From: Woeseiaceae bacterium | GTDB lineage: Bacteria; Pseudomonadota; Gammaproteobacteria; Steroidobacterales; Woeseiaceae | Direction of reading: 5' to 3' | NCBI GenBank assembly: GCA_021773055.1 | Contig: JAJFKV010000030.1 | Coordinates: 1 to 38,327 of the forward strand | Length of the DNA: 38,327 nt | Part shown: piece by piece, positions 1-9,011 of the stretch | Layout of the letters: the number at the start of each line of letters is the position of its first letter | Numbering within the stretch: the stretch's first letter is position 1 | The notes under the pieces: generated by a model | Seen by the model: the letters and a program-made list of their open reading frames with translations, nothing else | Database searches by the model: none | Told to the model about the DNA's origin: nothing | Position numbers and translations under genes: made by a program

Positions 1-1
1 G

Positions 2-496
2 AGTCAGGCACTTGCAGAGGGACTATCGGTCGGCGTATCGATAGGTTCCAGTACGGTTGAAGCGGATAGTTCGGTAACGACCATCGACTTTGATGCTAAT
101 GATCTGGGCTGGAAAGTTCATGGCAGGTACATGTTCAACGACCATTGGGGTCTTGAGCTCGGCTATGCTGATTTTGGTAATCTGGATGACTCTCTGCTGG
201 GCGTTACCGTGGAAGCAGAACTAACGGGAATTGACGCCTTTGTTGTCGGTTCTTTGCCGGTTAGCGAGTCTTTCAATTTCTTTGGCAAGGCGGGAATAAT
301 AGCCTGGGACGCCGAGCTATCGGTGCTTGGCATTGGTTCGGCAGATGCCGACGGTTCAGACCTGGCGCTTGGATTGGGCGGCGAATTTCATGCGACTGAC
401 CGCTTCTCGATTCTGGGTGAGGTGGAGTGGTTCGATGTCGAGGACGCCGATTCGGTATGGATGCTCTCTATCGGTATCGCCGTGGGCTTCAACTAG
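2..496 (+). CDS. Outer-membrane beta-barrel protein, C-terminal part (5' end outside window)
   Basis: The frame is open from base 2 to the TAG at 494-496, so the gene starts before the window. An internal ATG at 131 is not a credible start, because the protein-like pattern runs straight through it. The product shows alternating hydrophobic/polar strands separated by Gly/Asp/Asn-rich turns, for example LGWKVHGRYMFNDHWGLELG, and ends in a strand finishing with VGFN. This is typical of the small eight-stranded OmpA-like/OmpW-like beta-barrel domains of the outer membrane. There is no sign of a peptidoglycan-binding OmpA domain at the C-terminus. The role is probably structural or porin-like and the ligand cannot be read. 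It is not obviously linked to the sigma factor 80 bases downstream. Confidence 0.75.
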   Translation, partial: SQALAEGLSVGVSIGSSTVEADSSVTTIDFDANDLGWKVHGRYMFNDHWGLELGYADFGNLDDSLLGVTVEAELTGIDAFVVGSLPVSESFNFFGKAGIIAWDAELSVLGIGSADADGSDLALGLGGEFHATDRFSILGEVEWFDVEDADSVWMLSIGIAVGFN

Positions 497-576
497 ACGT
501 CGCGCAGCTATAATCCGGTTATATTGAAGGATTCGTAGCCGCCAACGCCTCTAACCTTGTAGTTACAGGAAATTGT

Positions 577-1197
577 TTGAAGACCATGCCCGAAAATGCT
601 GACAAAAGACTGGTTGCAAGACTGCTGGACGGCGATCGACAAACATTCGATGCATTCTTCAATGGCTACTATCCGCGCCTGTACCGTTTCGCCCTGACGA
701 GGCTTGATAACGATCACAACCTTGCGGACGAAACGGCTCAGGTGGTGTTGTGCCAGGCTATCTCAAAGATGGCGAGCTACCGTGGCGAGGCGCCGCTTTT
801 TACGTGGTTATGCACATTTTGCCGATACGAAATTTCCAAGCAGCGCAAGGCAGTCGGAAGAGCACAGGGCGATACACCGCTCAATGAAGACGACCCCTCT
901 GTTCGTGCGGCGCTGGAATCACTACTTTCAACGTCCAGTAACGACCCTTACGTTGAGTTGTACCAAACTGAGATTTCGCGACTGGTCAAGGTAGCTCTGG
1001 ATAACCTGCCGTCGTTATATGCCGACTCACTGGAGGGCAAGTATGTGCACGGTCTGTCAGTAAAAGAGATCGGAGACAGAATCGGCAAGAGCCCTAAAGC
1101 GACTGAATCTATTCTTACGCGTGCCAGGTTAGCGTTTCGCGATGCTTTCACGGCGCTGGTTGACGACGAGCAACGATTGTCGTCGGTACTCGAGTAA
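577..1197 (+). CDS. ECF-family RNA polymerase sigma factor (FecI-like position)
   Basis: This 206-residue protein has the two-domain plan of extracytoplasmic-function sigma factors. A sigma-70 region 2 lies at about residues 25-95 (FNGYYPRLYRFALTRL, then FTWLCTFCRYEISKQRK). Region 4, a helix-turn-helix, lies at about 135-195 (VKEIGDRIGKSPKATESILT). Region 3 is absent, as expected. The start is TTG at 577, preceded by ACAGGA at 565-570 with 6 nt spacing; ATG at 586 is an alternative that would lose three residues. A FecR-like anti-sigma/sensor gene begins 4 bases after its stop and a TonB-dependent receptor follows, the classical FecI-FecR-FecA order. The inferred job is therefore to transcribe the receptor gene when ligand is sensed at the cell surface. 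It is somewhat longer than FecI and has an acidic linker around residues 110-125. Confidence 0.88.
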   Translation: MKTMPENADKRLVARLLDGDRQTFDAFFNGYYPRLYRFALTRLDNDHNLADETAQVVLCQAISKMASYRGEAPLFTWLCTFCRYEISKQRKAVGRAQGDTPLNEDDPSVRAALESLLSTSSNDPYVELYQTEISRLVKVALDNLPSLYADSLEGKYVHGLSVKEIGDRIGKSPKATESILTRARLAFRDAFTALVDDEQRLSSVLE

Positions 1198-1201
1198 CGC
1201 A

Positions 1202-2203
1202 ATGACTAATACAAAGGGAAATGACGACAAGCGATCTGGTGAGATGGATAGCGTGGGTCAGTTGATTAACTACGCTGGTGCTCGCGAAGGAATCCAGGCC
1301 GAGACGATGAACGCAGCACGTAGAAACGTAACTGCTCATTGGGAAAATGTTGTTGCCACACAGCAAGGTCGTGGCGGCCGTCGAATTACGCATTGGTATG
1401 CACTTGCAGCAAGTCTGATCGTGGTCACAGGTGCAGCGCTACTGCTTGCACAGCTCCGAACCACACCAGAGGTGATTTTGACAGCTAGTGTTGATCACAT
1501 TCTCGGCGACGTATTTATTGATGATGTTGCCCTCAGGCCTGGAGACAAAATTCCTGCGGATGCCCGGATCGAAACCGACGCGGAAAGTCGGATCGCGGTG
1601 AGGATGGCAAACGGACAGTCGCTCAGAATCGACACGTCAAGCGAGTTGTTTTTTCATTCACCGGAGCATGTGTCGCTGCAGTCGGGCGCTGTATATATCG
1701 ATAGCGATGGCGCTCCGGAGCACTTACCCATTTTGATTTCCACATCAATTGCATCGGTACAGGATGTCGGCACTCAGTTTCAGGTTCGTCTCTTGAACGC
1801 GACCCTGATTGTTGGGGTGCGCGAAGGCAGTGTGGAGATCGCGCAGCAAGGGCAGGCATCCCGGGCGATCGATCACGGACGCTTTATCGAGCTGAGTCCG
1901 ATGAGTCAGGGCGAGGAGCGGCTACTGCAACATGATGATCCGAGCTGGGAATGGATCAAGACGCTGGCACCCGATTCAGCCGCGCCGAAATCGACGCTGG
2001 AACAATTCTTGCGCCGCTATGCCGATGAACTTGGTGTCAGGCTGCGGTGGACAGATATAGTTTCCGAAGAGAATGCGCGAAAGATCGAGATATCAGGGCT
2101 GGACGAGGACGCCACCCCGAGCGAGAGTCTGGAGATTGTGCATGCAATCGCCGATTTCAAAATCAGAACGGATAACGAATCGATATGGGCCACAGTCGAA
2201 TAG
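1202..2203 (+). CDS. FecR-family anti-sigma factor / transmembrane signal relay
   Basis: Starting at ATG 1202 gives 333 residues. A 60-base upstream extension of the frame lies inside the sigma gene and is rejected. The protein has a basic cytoplasmic N-terminal part, one membrane segment at about residues 65-85 (HWYALAASLIVVTGAALLLA), and a periplasmic FecR domain at about 110-210 (RPGDKIPADARIETDAESR; later GTQFQVR and VREGSVEI). A C-terminal region of roughly 70 residues (LEQFLRRYADELGVRLRW onward) resembles the secretin/TonB short domain often found at the end of FecR proteins. In the Fec paradigm this protein spans the inner membrane, receives the ligand state from the receptor's N-terminal domain and controls the sigma factor. 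Its 3' end overlaps the receptor gene by 19 bases, which suggests translational coupling. Confidence 0.87.
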   Translation: MTNTKGNDDKRSGEMDSVGQLINYAGAREGIQAETMNAARRNVTAHWENVVATQQGRGGRRITHWYALAASLIVVTGAALLLAQLRTTPEVILTASVDHILGDVFIDDVALRPGDKIPADARIETDAESRIAVRMANGQSLRIDTSSELFFHSPEHVSLQSGAVYIDSDGAPEHLPILISTSIASVQDVGTQFQVRLLNATLIVGVREGSVEIAQQGQASRAIDHGRFIELSPMSQGEERLLQHDDPSWEWIKTLAPDSAAPKSTLEQFLRRYADELGVRLRWTDIVSEENARKIEISGLDEDATPSESLEIVHAIADFKIRTDNESIWATVE

Positions 2204-4551
2204 TTCGACACATGCGATCGTTGCTGGCGCTGTTCTTGCTGTGCGTAGTCGCCAGCACTGCAAGCGCGGCGGATACCAAAGAAAATATGTCGCTGGTGGA
2301 TGCGATCGAGAGTGTGCGTGCTCAAGGTCTCGAGGTTGTCTACTCGAGCCAGAAAATTCAGCCATGGATGCGCGTCAATTCGACGCCGTCGAGTACGGAT
2401 CCATGGATTGTGTTGCGTGAGGCGTTAGCCGAATACGATCTGGACTTACGGCGTGGGCCGGCTGGACGATGGCTGGTAGTTGATCTTGAGACGACGCAAC
2501 CCACAACAACAGGAAATTCGCCTGTATCCATCCCGGTCTTCGTTGCACCGTCGCTGGAGGAAATCAAGATTGTCGCGAGTCGCTACTCAATGTTCAGTAA
2601 TGACGGTACGAGCGAGCATTTTCTGTCCGGTGACGAGATTCGTTTAATACCCCATATTGCGGATGATGCGTTTCGCGCATTCCATCGCTTGCCGGGTGTT
2701 GCCGCAAACGATTTTCAGGCCGCGTTTAACATTCGGGGAGGAACGACTGATGAAGTCAAGATCGTTCTGGATGGCGTAGAGCTGTTCGAGCCATACCACA
2801 TGCGCTCACTTTTTAGCCCGCTCAGCGTAATTGATCCCGGCATTATTGGCGACGCGCAGGTGTTGTCCGGTGGCTTCACGGCGGAGCACGGCAATCATAT
2901 GAGTGGTGTCATCGATATGAACACCAGGCATCCGACGGGCGCGCCGGTGCACCAACTTGGTGTCAGTTTCGTCAGCGCATTTGCGCGGACGAGCGGAACA
3001 TTTGCGGAGGAAAGAGGCACCTACCATGTGTCTGCGCGGCGCGGCTACCTCGACATCCTGGCCGATACCGTTTCCGAAGATGGGGAAGAACTTACGCCAC
3101 GCTACGGAGACGTTTTCGCGCGTGTAAGCTATTCGCTGACGGATTCGATTGAGCTTGAAGCACATGTGTTGACGGCTTCGGACGATGTCAAAGTTGTAGA
3201 CCTTGCCGATCACGAGAGTTTCGGCGAAGACAGTAGGCTCAACTATGCGTGGTTTAGCCTTGACGCAGAATTGACCGATGACCTGACACTTTCAGGTACG
3301 TTTTCTGCCGGCAGTGTGGAGGCAGATGAAGTAGGTCTCGTGCGCGATCTGCCGTTTGAAATTATTACACGGACCTTCGATACTGATATTGATATCAGCG
3401 GACTGCAGACAGATCTTGCGTGGAAATCCAGTGAGACGACGCTGTGGAAGCTCGGCGCGCGATACCGCAATCTGTCGGCCGATTTTGACTACGACATCGA
3501 CTCGCTTCGACAGACGGATTTCGTCAACAATGGCGTGCCATATACACTGGTGCGGGAGATTGATACGTCGCGGGAAGGGGAGGAATACGGCGCATCTGCA
3601 GCGTTTCGATTTCAAGTCTTTGACGATCTGGCCTGGGAACTCGGATTGCGGTGGGACAAGCAGACTTACACGGACCTCATCGACGATACTCAGTTGAGCC
3701 CGAGAGTTAACGGTTTCTATCAACTGGGTGAGCGCACCGAGTTGCGCCTTGGTTGGGGTCGATATTACCAGCCACAGGGTATTCAGGAGCTACAGGTGAT
3801 CGATGGGGTCAGCAATTACTTCCCAGCGCAACGTGCTGAGCATCGGATTATTGGTATCAAGCACCGTTACCCGTCGGGCATCGATCTGCAGTTGGATTTT
3901 TATGAAAAAACATACAGCGACGTGCGGCCGCGATTCGAAAACGCGCTGGATAAATATCAATTTGCGCCAGAAAGTAATTTCGATCGTATTCTTATAGAAC
4001 CCGATCGTGCACGTTCCCGCGGCATGGAGCTCACACTACATGATCGCCAGTCGTCAAAACTGGATTGGTGGCTAAACTACACCTGGTCCGAGGTGTACGA
4101 TGTCATTGACGGCATCGAGGTTGCAAGAAGCTGGGATCAGCGGCACGCACTGGCCGGAAATGTTACGTGGCACGGGGAACACTGGACGCTCAATGCTGTT
4201 GCACGCTATCACAGCGGTTGGCCACGAACGCAACTGCAGGTCATTCCAGCATTCGATAGTGCGGGTAATTTTACTGGCGCCGAAAGTGATTTTTCAAATC
4301 TTAATACAGAGTCATTCGACGACTATTTTCGTGTGGACGTGCGTCTGTCCAGAACGCTTGAGCTCGCCAATAGCAACCTCGAATTCTACCTGGAAGTCTT
4401 TAATCTGCTGAATAACGAAAACCAGTGCTGTATCGGGGGTCACAGGGTGCAAATCAGGACATCCATCGAGGTGTCTCCCAACTTCGATGAGTTCCTGCCA
4501 TTCTTCCCCTCATTCGGCTTCGTCTGGACCTTCGGAGCGGGCGCGAAATAG
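2185..4551 (+). CDS. TonB-dependent outer-membrane receptor with N-terminal signalling (STN) domain
   Basis: The product has 788 residues. It begins with a signal peptide (hydrophobic core LLALFLLCVVASTASA, cleavage before AD). An STN-type domain at about 33-95 (SLVDAIESVRAQGLEVVYSS) follows, then a plug domain at about 145-250 (FNIRGGTTDEVKIVLDGVEL; LSGGFTAEHGNHMSGVID) and a long 22-stranded-type barrel. The last strand is GFVWTF with a short GAGAK tail. The STN domain is what couples such receptors to FecR, so receptor, FecR and sigma factor form one signalling transporter. The ligand is not readable, and no inner-membrane importer or SusD-like partner is adjacent. The start at 2185 overlaps fecR by 19 bases. 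ATG 2212 is an alternative that leaves an intact signal peptide, and neither has a strong ribosome site. Confidence 0.9.
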   Translation: MGHSRIVRHMRSLLALFLLCVVASTASAADTKENMSLVDAIESVRAQGLEVVYSSQKIQPWMRVNSTPSSTDPWIVLREALAEYDLDLRRGPAGRWLVVDLETTQPTTTGNSPVSIPVFVAPSLEEIKIVASRYSMFSNDGTSEHFLSGDEIRLIPHIADDAFRAFHRLPGVAANDFQAAFNIRGGTTDEVKIVLDGVELFEPYHMRSLFSPLSVIDPGIIGDAQVLSGGFTAEHGNHMSGVIDMNTRHPTGAPVHQLGVSFVSAFARTSGTFAEERGTYHVSARRGYLDILADTVSEDGEELTPRYGDVFARVSYSLTDSIELEAHVLTASDDVKVVDLADHESFGEDSRLNYAWFSLDAELTDDLTLSGTFSAGSVEADEVGLVRDLPFEIITRTFDTDIDISGLQTDLAWKSSETTLWKLGARYRNLSADFDYDIDSLRQTDFVNNGVPYTLVREIDTSREGEEYGASAAFRFQVFDDLAWELGLRWDKQTYTDLIDDTQLSPRVNGFYQLGERTELRLGWGRYYQPQGIQELQVIDGVSNYFPAQRAEHRIIGIKHRYPSGIDLQLDFYEKTYSDVRPRFENALDKYQFAPESNFDRILIEPDRARSRGMELTLHDRQSSKLDWWLNYTWSEVYDVIDGIEVARSWDQRHALAGNVTWHGEHWTLNAVARYHSGWPRTQLQVIPAFDSAGNFTGAESDFSNLNTESFDDYFRVDVRLSRTLELANSNLEFYLEVFNLLNNENQCCIGGHRVQIRTSIEVSPNFDEFLPFFPSFGFVWTFGAGAK

Positions 4552-4618
4552 GCTGCGAAGTCGTAACTGCCGGCGAACGCGAACGTCCTTGAGGTTTTCG
4601 TAGCTCAACAGAGCAGCT

Positions 4619-5692
4619 TCAGGTTTCTGAATGCACCGCAACAAGCTCGCCATCATCAAGTGATTCAGCACCGCGCACAGCGACGCGGTCACCCGACTGT
4701 AACGCGCCGCGCACTGCGACCAAATCGCCACTGGCCTCACGAACCTCAACAGAGACTCGCTCGGCTTTGGCATCATCGTTGATGCGCATCACAAACGCGC
4801 CATCTTCCCTCAGCACCACGGAGTCCCGCGGCACGGTCAGTGCGACATTGGGCGAAAGCACCAAATTGACGCTGACCAGTTGACCCGCCGCAACCAGGCG
4901 CGGTGCGTCAAAAGGAAGGTCGAGCCGCACCTCGAAGGTTTGCGATTGTGAATTCGCAGCGGGAACAATCTTGCGAATCCGGGCCTCGAGGCGCAGCTCA
5001 TTCAAGCGGACTTCAGCGGCTTCGCCGGCACGCATTCGTGGAAGGTAGCGAATCGGCACTGCGGCACGCACTTCAAGATTTTCGGTATCGGTCATTGCCG
5101 CGAGTACAGTACTGCGTTCGACATCCTCGCCTGCGTTGCGCAGTCGCTGTGTCACAACACCAGAAAATGGTGCCTTAACGCTACAGCGTCCCAGTTGGCT
5201 GTCGGTTTCCCGGATCGCAATATGCGCGATGCGCAGATCGCTGCGAGCGAGATCGCGATCCGCCGCCGTACGGTCAAGCTGAATTTCCGCTATGACATGG
5301 GTGCCACGCACGGACTCGAGGCGTTCGACTTCGTTAGCAAGTGTCTCGACATTGATTTTCGCACGTTCGGCTTCAGCGAGTTGGCGCTCACGTTGCAGCT
5401 CTAACATCTCGCAGTCGAATACCGCGACCGACATGCCGGCCGCGATGTAGTCTCCCGGTTCCGCCAACAGTAGGATCCGGCCAGCCATGCCAGCTGTGAT
5501 CTGCGCTTCATTGCGGCTAAAGACGGTGCCGGCCGCGGGCACGGTTGGCGCAACGTCAGCCGAAACGACCTCGGTTACCGTAATTGGCGTGGCTTGTCTT
5601 TCGTCCTCCGCATATCCGTCATTGAATGTAAGGCACAGCATCAGCGCGAATAACAGCTTCAGTGCTCGTTCGATATTTCTGGTTGCAATCAT
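4619..5692 (-). CDS. RND efflux periplasmic adaptor (membrane fusion protein)
   Basis: The protein has 357 residues with an N-terminal signal peptide (LKLLFALMLCLTFNDGYA). A split biotinyl-lipoyl domain lies at about 60-90 and 170-205 (GRILLLAEPGDYIAAGMSV; CSVKAPFSGVVTQRLRNAGE). Between them is an alpha-helical hairpin at about 95-165 rich in Glu/Arg/Leu (EAERAKINVETLANEVERLE). A beta-barrel domain and a membrane-proximal domain (VPRDSVVLREDGAFVM) complete the architecture of AcrA/MexA-type adaptors, which bridge an inner-membrane RND pump to an outer-membrane channel. Its ATG overlaps the stop of the pump gene by 4 bases, so the two are co-translated. No lipobox is seen and no outer-membrane channel gene is nearby, so a TolC-like protein from elsewhere is presumably used. 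Confidence 0.9.
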   Translation of the reverse strand: MIATRNIERALKLLFALMLCLTFNDGYAEDERQATPITVTEVVSADVAPTVPAAGTVFSRNEAQITAGMAGRILLLAEPGDYIAAGMSVAVFDCEMLELQRERQLAEAERAKINVETLANEVERLESVRGTHVIAEIQLDRTAADRDLARSDLRIAHIAIRETDSQLGRCSVKAPFSGVVTQRLRNAGEDVERSTVLAAMTDTENLEVRAAVPIRYLPRMRAGEAAEVRLNELRLEARIRKIVPAANSQSQTFEVRLDLPFDAPRLVAAGQLVSVNLVLSPNVALTVPRDSVVLREDGAFVMRINDDAKAERVSVEVREASGDLVAVRGALQSGDRVAVRGAESLDDGELVAVHSET

Positions 5693-8600
5693 GATGTCAT
5701 CCTCGGCTGCGCGAGCGAATTCTCGCGAAGCATGACCTTTTTTGATTCGACAATTTGTCTGGACTCACCGAGACGCAAAATGCTCGGTAGAAGTAACAGC
5801 GTGAATACGGCACTAACGCTCATGCCGCCGACAATCACGGTTGCGAGTCCGCGGTAGATATCACTACCGGCACCCGGCACCAACATCAGCGGCAACATGC
5901 CGCAGATTGATGTCAACGTACTCATGAAGATAGGGCGTGCGCGAATCCGAATCGCTTGTGCAACAGCGTCGGTACGCTTCAATCCAGCACGTTCTGCCGC
6001 ACGGGTCTGGTGTACGAGCAGGATCGCATTATTGACAACAAGGCCAAGCAGGATGATAAAACCGATCATCGTCAGCAATTCGAGCGACTGGTAGGTGAAC
6101 AGGTTCAGGATACGCAGTCCGAGTACGCCGCCGACGATCGCGAGCGGCATTACGAGCAGCACGATCAGGCTGTCTTTAACCGAACGAAACATCGCCGCCA
6201 TAATCAGTGCAAGTATCAACACTGCCAGGCCGAAGTTTTTGCTCATGTCGGCAACAGCGTTGTCGAGCTGGTCGGCCGTGCCGCGATAAAAAATCTCGGC
6301 GTCAGCGGGTAGGGCGTCGCGCAGTATCGGCCCGATCTCACCGCGAATCGTAATGAGCGCGTCCTCGATCGTCATGTCGGGCGGCGGTAGCACCTGCAAG
6401 GTAACCGTGCGCTGGCCGTTGACCCGGCGTAACTGTGTTGGGCCAACCGTGCGCTCGATATGAGCAAGCTCCCCGATCACCTGAATGCCTGACTGCGGCG
6501 TAAAGATGGGCACGCCAGCCAGCTCTTCAGGTGTGTTCCAGTCGCCGCTCCAGATAAGCACATCCATGCTTTCGTTTCCGTCGAAGTAACGGCCTGCATT
6601 GAGACCACCCGTGAATGCACGAACCGCGTCCGCGACTGCGCCTCGATCGAGGCCCGCCTGGGTAATTCGAATATCGTCGGGCACCAGTTGCAGCTCAGGC
6701 TTGGACAGGCTGACGCCCGGCAGTGCTCGCACAGACCAGTCACTGAAGCGCTCGTTCATCGCGTCCTGACCGGCTTTCGCTGCAGCCATCAGCGCCGAGA
6801 GTTTGGGACCCTGGAGATCGATATCGATATTACGCCCACCGGAAATGCCGATGTTGAGCAATGACGCGCGAGAAACAAATGGTTTCGCACCAGGAAGCCC
6901 GACCAATATTTCGTCGCGAAGCTTTTCTATTAGTTCCGGCGCTTCACGGGGGTCATGCGGATAGATGTAAATGCCGGTTGCGTTTGAACCCCAGGAATAC
7001 AGGTTGTAACCGCGGATCCCGGGGCCGACATCGCCGTCGACGTGCGGCTGGAGCCGGTCTATGACTTCGAGAATCAGCTCTCTTTCGATAGTGCTGAGCG
7101 GAACGCCTTCCGGCATGCTGAAGAAGACCTGGACACCGTCGGAGTCAGCTTGTGGCAAGAAGTCGAGTTTTGGCGCCAACAGCCAGGTCAACAGTGCCGG
7201 TGCCAGCAACAACGACACGATCCATTTCGTCCGCAGCTGCGGTGTTCGCGTGAGGTGAATAATCTTGTTCGTGATTTTGTCCCAGAACTCGCTGAGGCGA
7301 TCGACAGCCAGTTGATCGCTGCGAAAGTGATTGCTCGCCACCGGCAACACGGTGATCGCAGCAATAAACGAGGTTGTCACCGCGACTGACAAGGTCAGAG
7401 CGAGATCCGCGAACAGTTGACCCTCCAGACCCTTCATGAACAGGATCGGCAGGAATATAGCGACACTCGTAATAGTTGACGCGAACAGCGCACCCGCGAC
7501 TTGTGATGGGCCCTCGCGCGCCGCTTCGCCCGGCGACATGCCATCCTGACGAAGGCGCACAATATTTTCCTGCACGATAATCGCTGCATCGAGGACCAGA
7601 CCCACGGCGAACGCGAGACCGGCGAGTGACACGACGTTCAGACTGCGGCCTAAGAGGCTCAACACCAGCAGTGACGACAGCAACGAAAATGGAATCGTCG
7701 TTGCAATCATAAGTGTCGCGCGCCAGCCACGCAGGAACCACCACAACACACCGAGCGCCAGGAACACCCCGAGCACAAGATTGCCGTTTACGAGCCCGAT
7801 TGCACGCCGAATGTGCACCGACGCATCGAAGCTCAGGACGATCTGCAGGTCTTCCGCTGCCAGCGGGCCGGCATTGAGCTCGGCGAGAGTTAAGTTAATG
7901 TCATCCAGGATCGAAACAGTGTTCGCGCCGTATTTGCCTTGTACGGAAATGTAGTAAGCCGGAAAACCCGTGCGATACATGAAACCGCCGCGTGGATACA
8001 GCTCGGTCGTGATATCAGCGACCTCACGCAGGCGTATCGGCTGGTTATTCGGCCGCGCAACAATCAGATCACCGAGTTCGTCGAGATCGAAGCCGCCAAG
8101 GAAGCGCACCGTGTACTGACGCCGGCCGACGCTGGCGACCCCGCCGGTTGAATTCACAGCGCGTGTCACCGTGTTGGCGATATCCGTAACCTGCACGCCG
8201 AGCGCTGCGGTGCGATATGGATCGAAGTCGATCAATACCAGGCTATCGCGCTGGCTGTTGAGGTTCACGCGCTGCACGCCGTCGATCTTCATCAGAGCGG
8301 GCTCCACTTCCGCTTCGATAACGCGCTGAAATTCTGCGACGTCGGTGCCGGGCGTCGCGACCTGCGGATGCACCAGCAAGGTTGCGACCGGAAAGTCCCA
8401 GCCCCCGACCTGGATACTGGGTTCATCTGCGTCGGGCGGCGCAGCGTCAGCCCGATTCAAAGCATTGAGCACGTCCAGCATGGCCTGCTGCAGATCCGTA
8501 CCAACGTCGAATACGAGATGCACATTGCCGTTGCCAGCGCTCACGTTACTTGACATCTCGACCACACCGGGAACCTGTCGCAGCACCGTTTCCTGCGGTT

Positions 8601-8793
8601 CGACGATGTTCGCCTCGACTTCCTGCGGCGCGGCGTTTCGCCACGAGGTGTTGATGTTGATCTCGGGATATTCGAGGTTGGGCAACATCTGGATGGGCAG
8701 CGACGCAATCCCGACCACGCCGAGCACAAAAAGCAGCACTGCGGATGCAAGCAGTGCGGCCGGGTTGTCCGCGGACATTCGAATTAACGACAT
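5689..8793 (-). CDS. RND-family efflux permease (AcrB/HAE1-like)
   Basis: This 1034-residue protein has the duplicated RND plan. Each half has one membrane helix, a large periplasmic porter loop (for example LPIQMLPNLEYPEININTSW after TM1) and then six more helices. The TM4 motif is GLVLDAAIIVQEN with a single Asp at residue 402, where AcrB has an Asp pair. The TM10 motif is GLVVNNAILLV, with Asn921 at the place of the AcrB proton-relay Lys940. This variant pattern occurs in a distinct branch of HAE1-like pumps. Substrates are probably hydrophobic compounds or envelope components, but they are unknown. The gene precedes its adaptor, the reverse of the usual acrA-acrB order. The ATG at 8793 is followed five codons later by another ATG. 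No dedicated regulator is adjacent. Confidence 0.93.
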   Translation of the reverse strand: MSLIRMSADNPAALLASAVLLFVLGVVGIASLPIQMLPNLEYPEININTSWRNAAPQEVEANIVEPQETVLRQVPGVVEMSSNVSAGNGNVHLVFDVGTDLQQAMLDVLNALNRADAAPPDADEPSIQVGGWDFPVATLLVHPQVATPGTDVAEFQRVIEAEVEPALMKIDGVQRVNLNSQRDSLVLIDFDPYRTAALGVQVTDIANTVTRAVNSTGGVASVGRRQYTVRFLGGFDLDELGDLIVARPNNQPIRLREVADITTELYPRGGFMYRTGFPAYYISVQGKYGANTVSILDDINLTLAELNAGPLAAEDLQIVLSFDASVHIRRAIGLVNGNLVLGVFLALGVLWWFLRGWRATLMIATTIPFSLLSSLLVLSLLGRSLNVVSLAGLAFAVGLVLDAAIIVQENIVRLRQDGMSPGEAAREGPSQVAGALFASTITSVAIFLPILFMKGLEGQLFADLALTLSVAVTTSFIAAITVLPVASNHFRSDQLAVDRLSEFWDKITNKIIHLTRTPQLRTKWIVSLLLAPALLTWLLAPKLDFLPQADSDGVQVFFSMPEGVPLSTIERELILEVIDRLQPHVDGDVGPGIRGYNLYSWGSNATGIYIYPHDPREAPELIEKLRDEILVGLPGAKPFVSRASLLNIGISGGRNIDIDLQGPKLSALMAAAKAGQDAMNERFSDWSVRALPGVSLSKPELQLVPDDIRITQAGLDRGAVADAVRAFTGGLNAGRYFDGNESMDVLIWSGDWNTPEELAGVPIFTPQSGIQVIGELAHIERTVGPTQLRRVNGQRTVTLQVLPPPDMTIEDALITIRGEIGPILRDALPADAEIFYRGTADQLDNAVADMSKNFGLAVLILALIMAAMFRSVKDSLIVLLVMPLAIVGGVLGLRILNLFTYQSLELLTMIGFIILLGLVVNNAILLVHQTRAAERAGLKRTDAVAQAIRIRARPIFMSTLTSICGMLPLMLVPGAGSDIYRGLATVIVGGMSVSAVFTLLLLPSILRLGESRQIVESKKVMLRENSLAQPRMTS

Positions 8794-8821
8794 AGTGGGC
8801 TGTTCCCAATAAAGCGATGTG

Positions 8822-8846
8822 CCAATGATCTTTAGATGCGCATTGG
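8822..8846. repeat. Inverted repeat CCAATG-N13-CATTGG upstream of the RND pump
   Basis: CCAATG at 8822-8827 and its exact reverse complement CATTGG at 8841-8846 lie 29-53 bases upstream of the pump's ATG, within the 218-base divergent region. Position and symmetry would suit a repressor or activator dimer. A 6-bp arm with a 13-base spacer can also arise by chance, so this is a weak operator candidate. Confidence 0.25.
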
Positions 8847-8939
8847 ACCAATAAGGTTTGGGAAATGTCGGTGACTTGCGATGAAACGTGTGTCTACCGC
8901 GACAAGCGGTGCCGGACGCGAAAATTGTCTGACTGGGAA

Positions 8940-8989
8940 AAAACCTGGTTTTGGGGTAGCATCGGCCGCTTGTTCTAGCATCCTATAAT
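8940..8989 (+). promoter_or_regulatory. Candidate promoter region of the PDZ membrane-protein gene
   Basis: A perfect -10 hexamer TATAAT lies at 8984-8989, 22 bases before the ATG of the PDZ gene at 9012. No good -35 hexamer is found at the proper distance. About 32-44 bases upstream of the -10 box is a 13-base palindrome, AAAACC-T-GGTTTT (8940-8952), which could bind an activator compensating for the missing -35. The assignment rests on the -10 box and position only. Confidence 0.35.
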
Positions 8990-9011
8990 CAAAATAACTA
9001 AGGAGTTAGCA

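Noticed and set aside
4552..4618. Terminator between the TonB receptor and the RND adaptor
   Set aside because: TTGAG/CTCAA gives a 5-bp stem with a 10-base loop and no T-run on either side.
7145..7744. 199-residue - strand frame inside the RND permease region
   Set aside because: It lies entirely within the 1034-residue permease gene in another frame, with no domain pattern.
8812..8832. Sigma-54 promoter for the RND pump (TTGGCACATCGC on the - strand)
   Set aside because: The -24-like TGGCAC is present, but ten bases after GG there is TA instead of the invariant GC.
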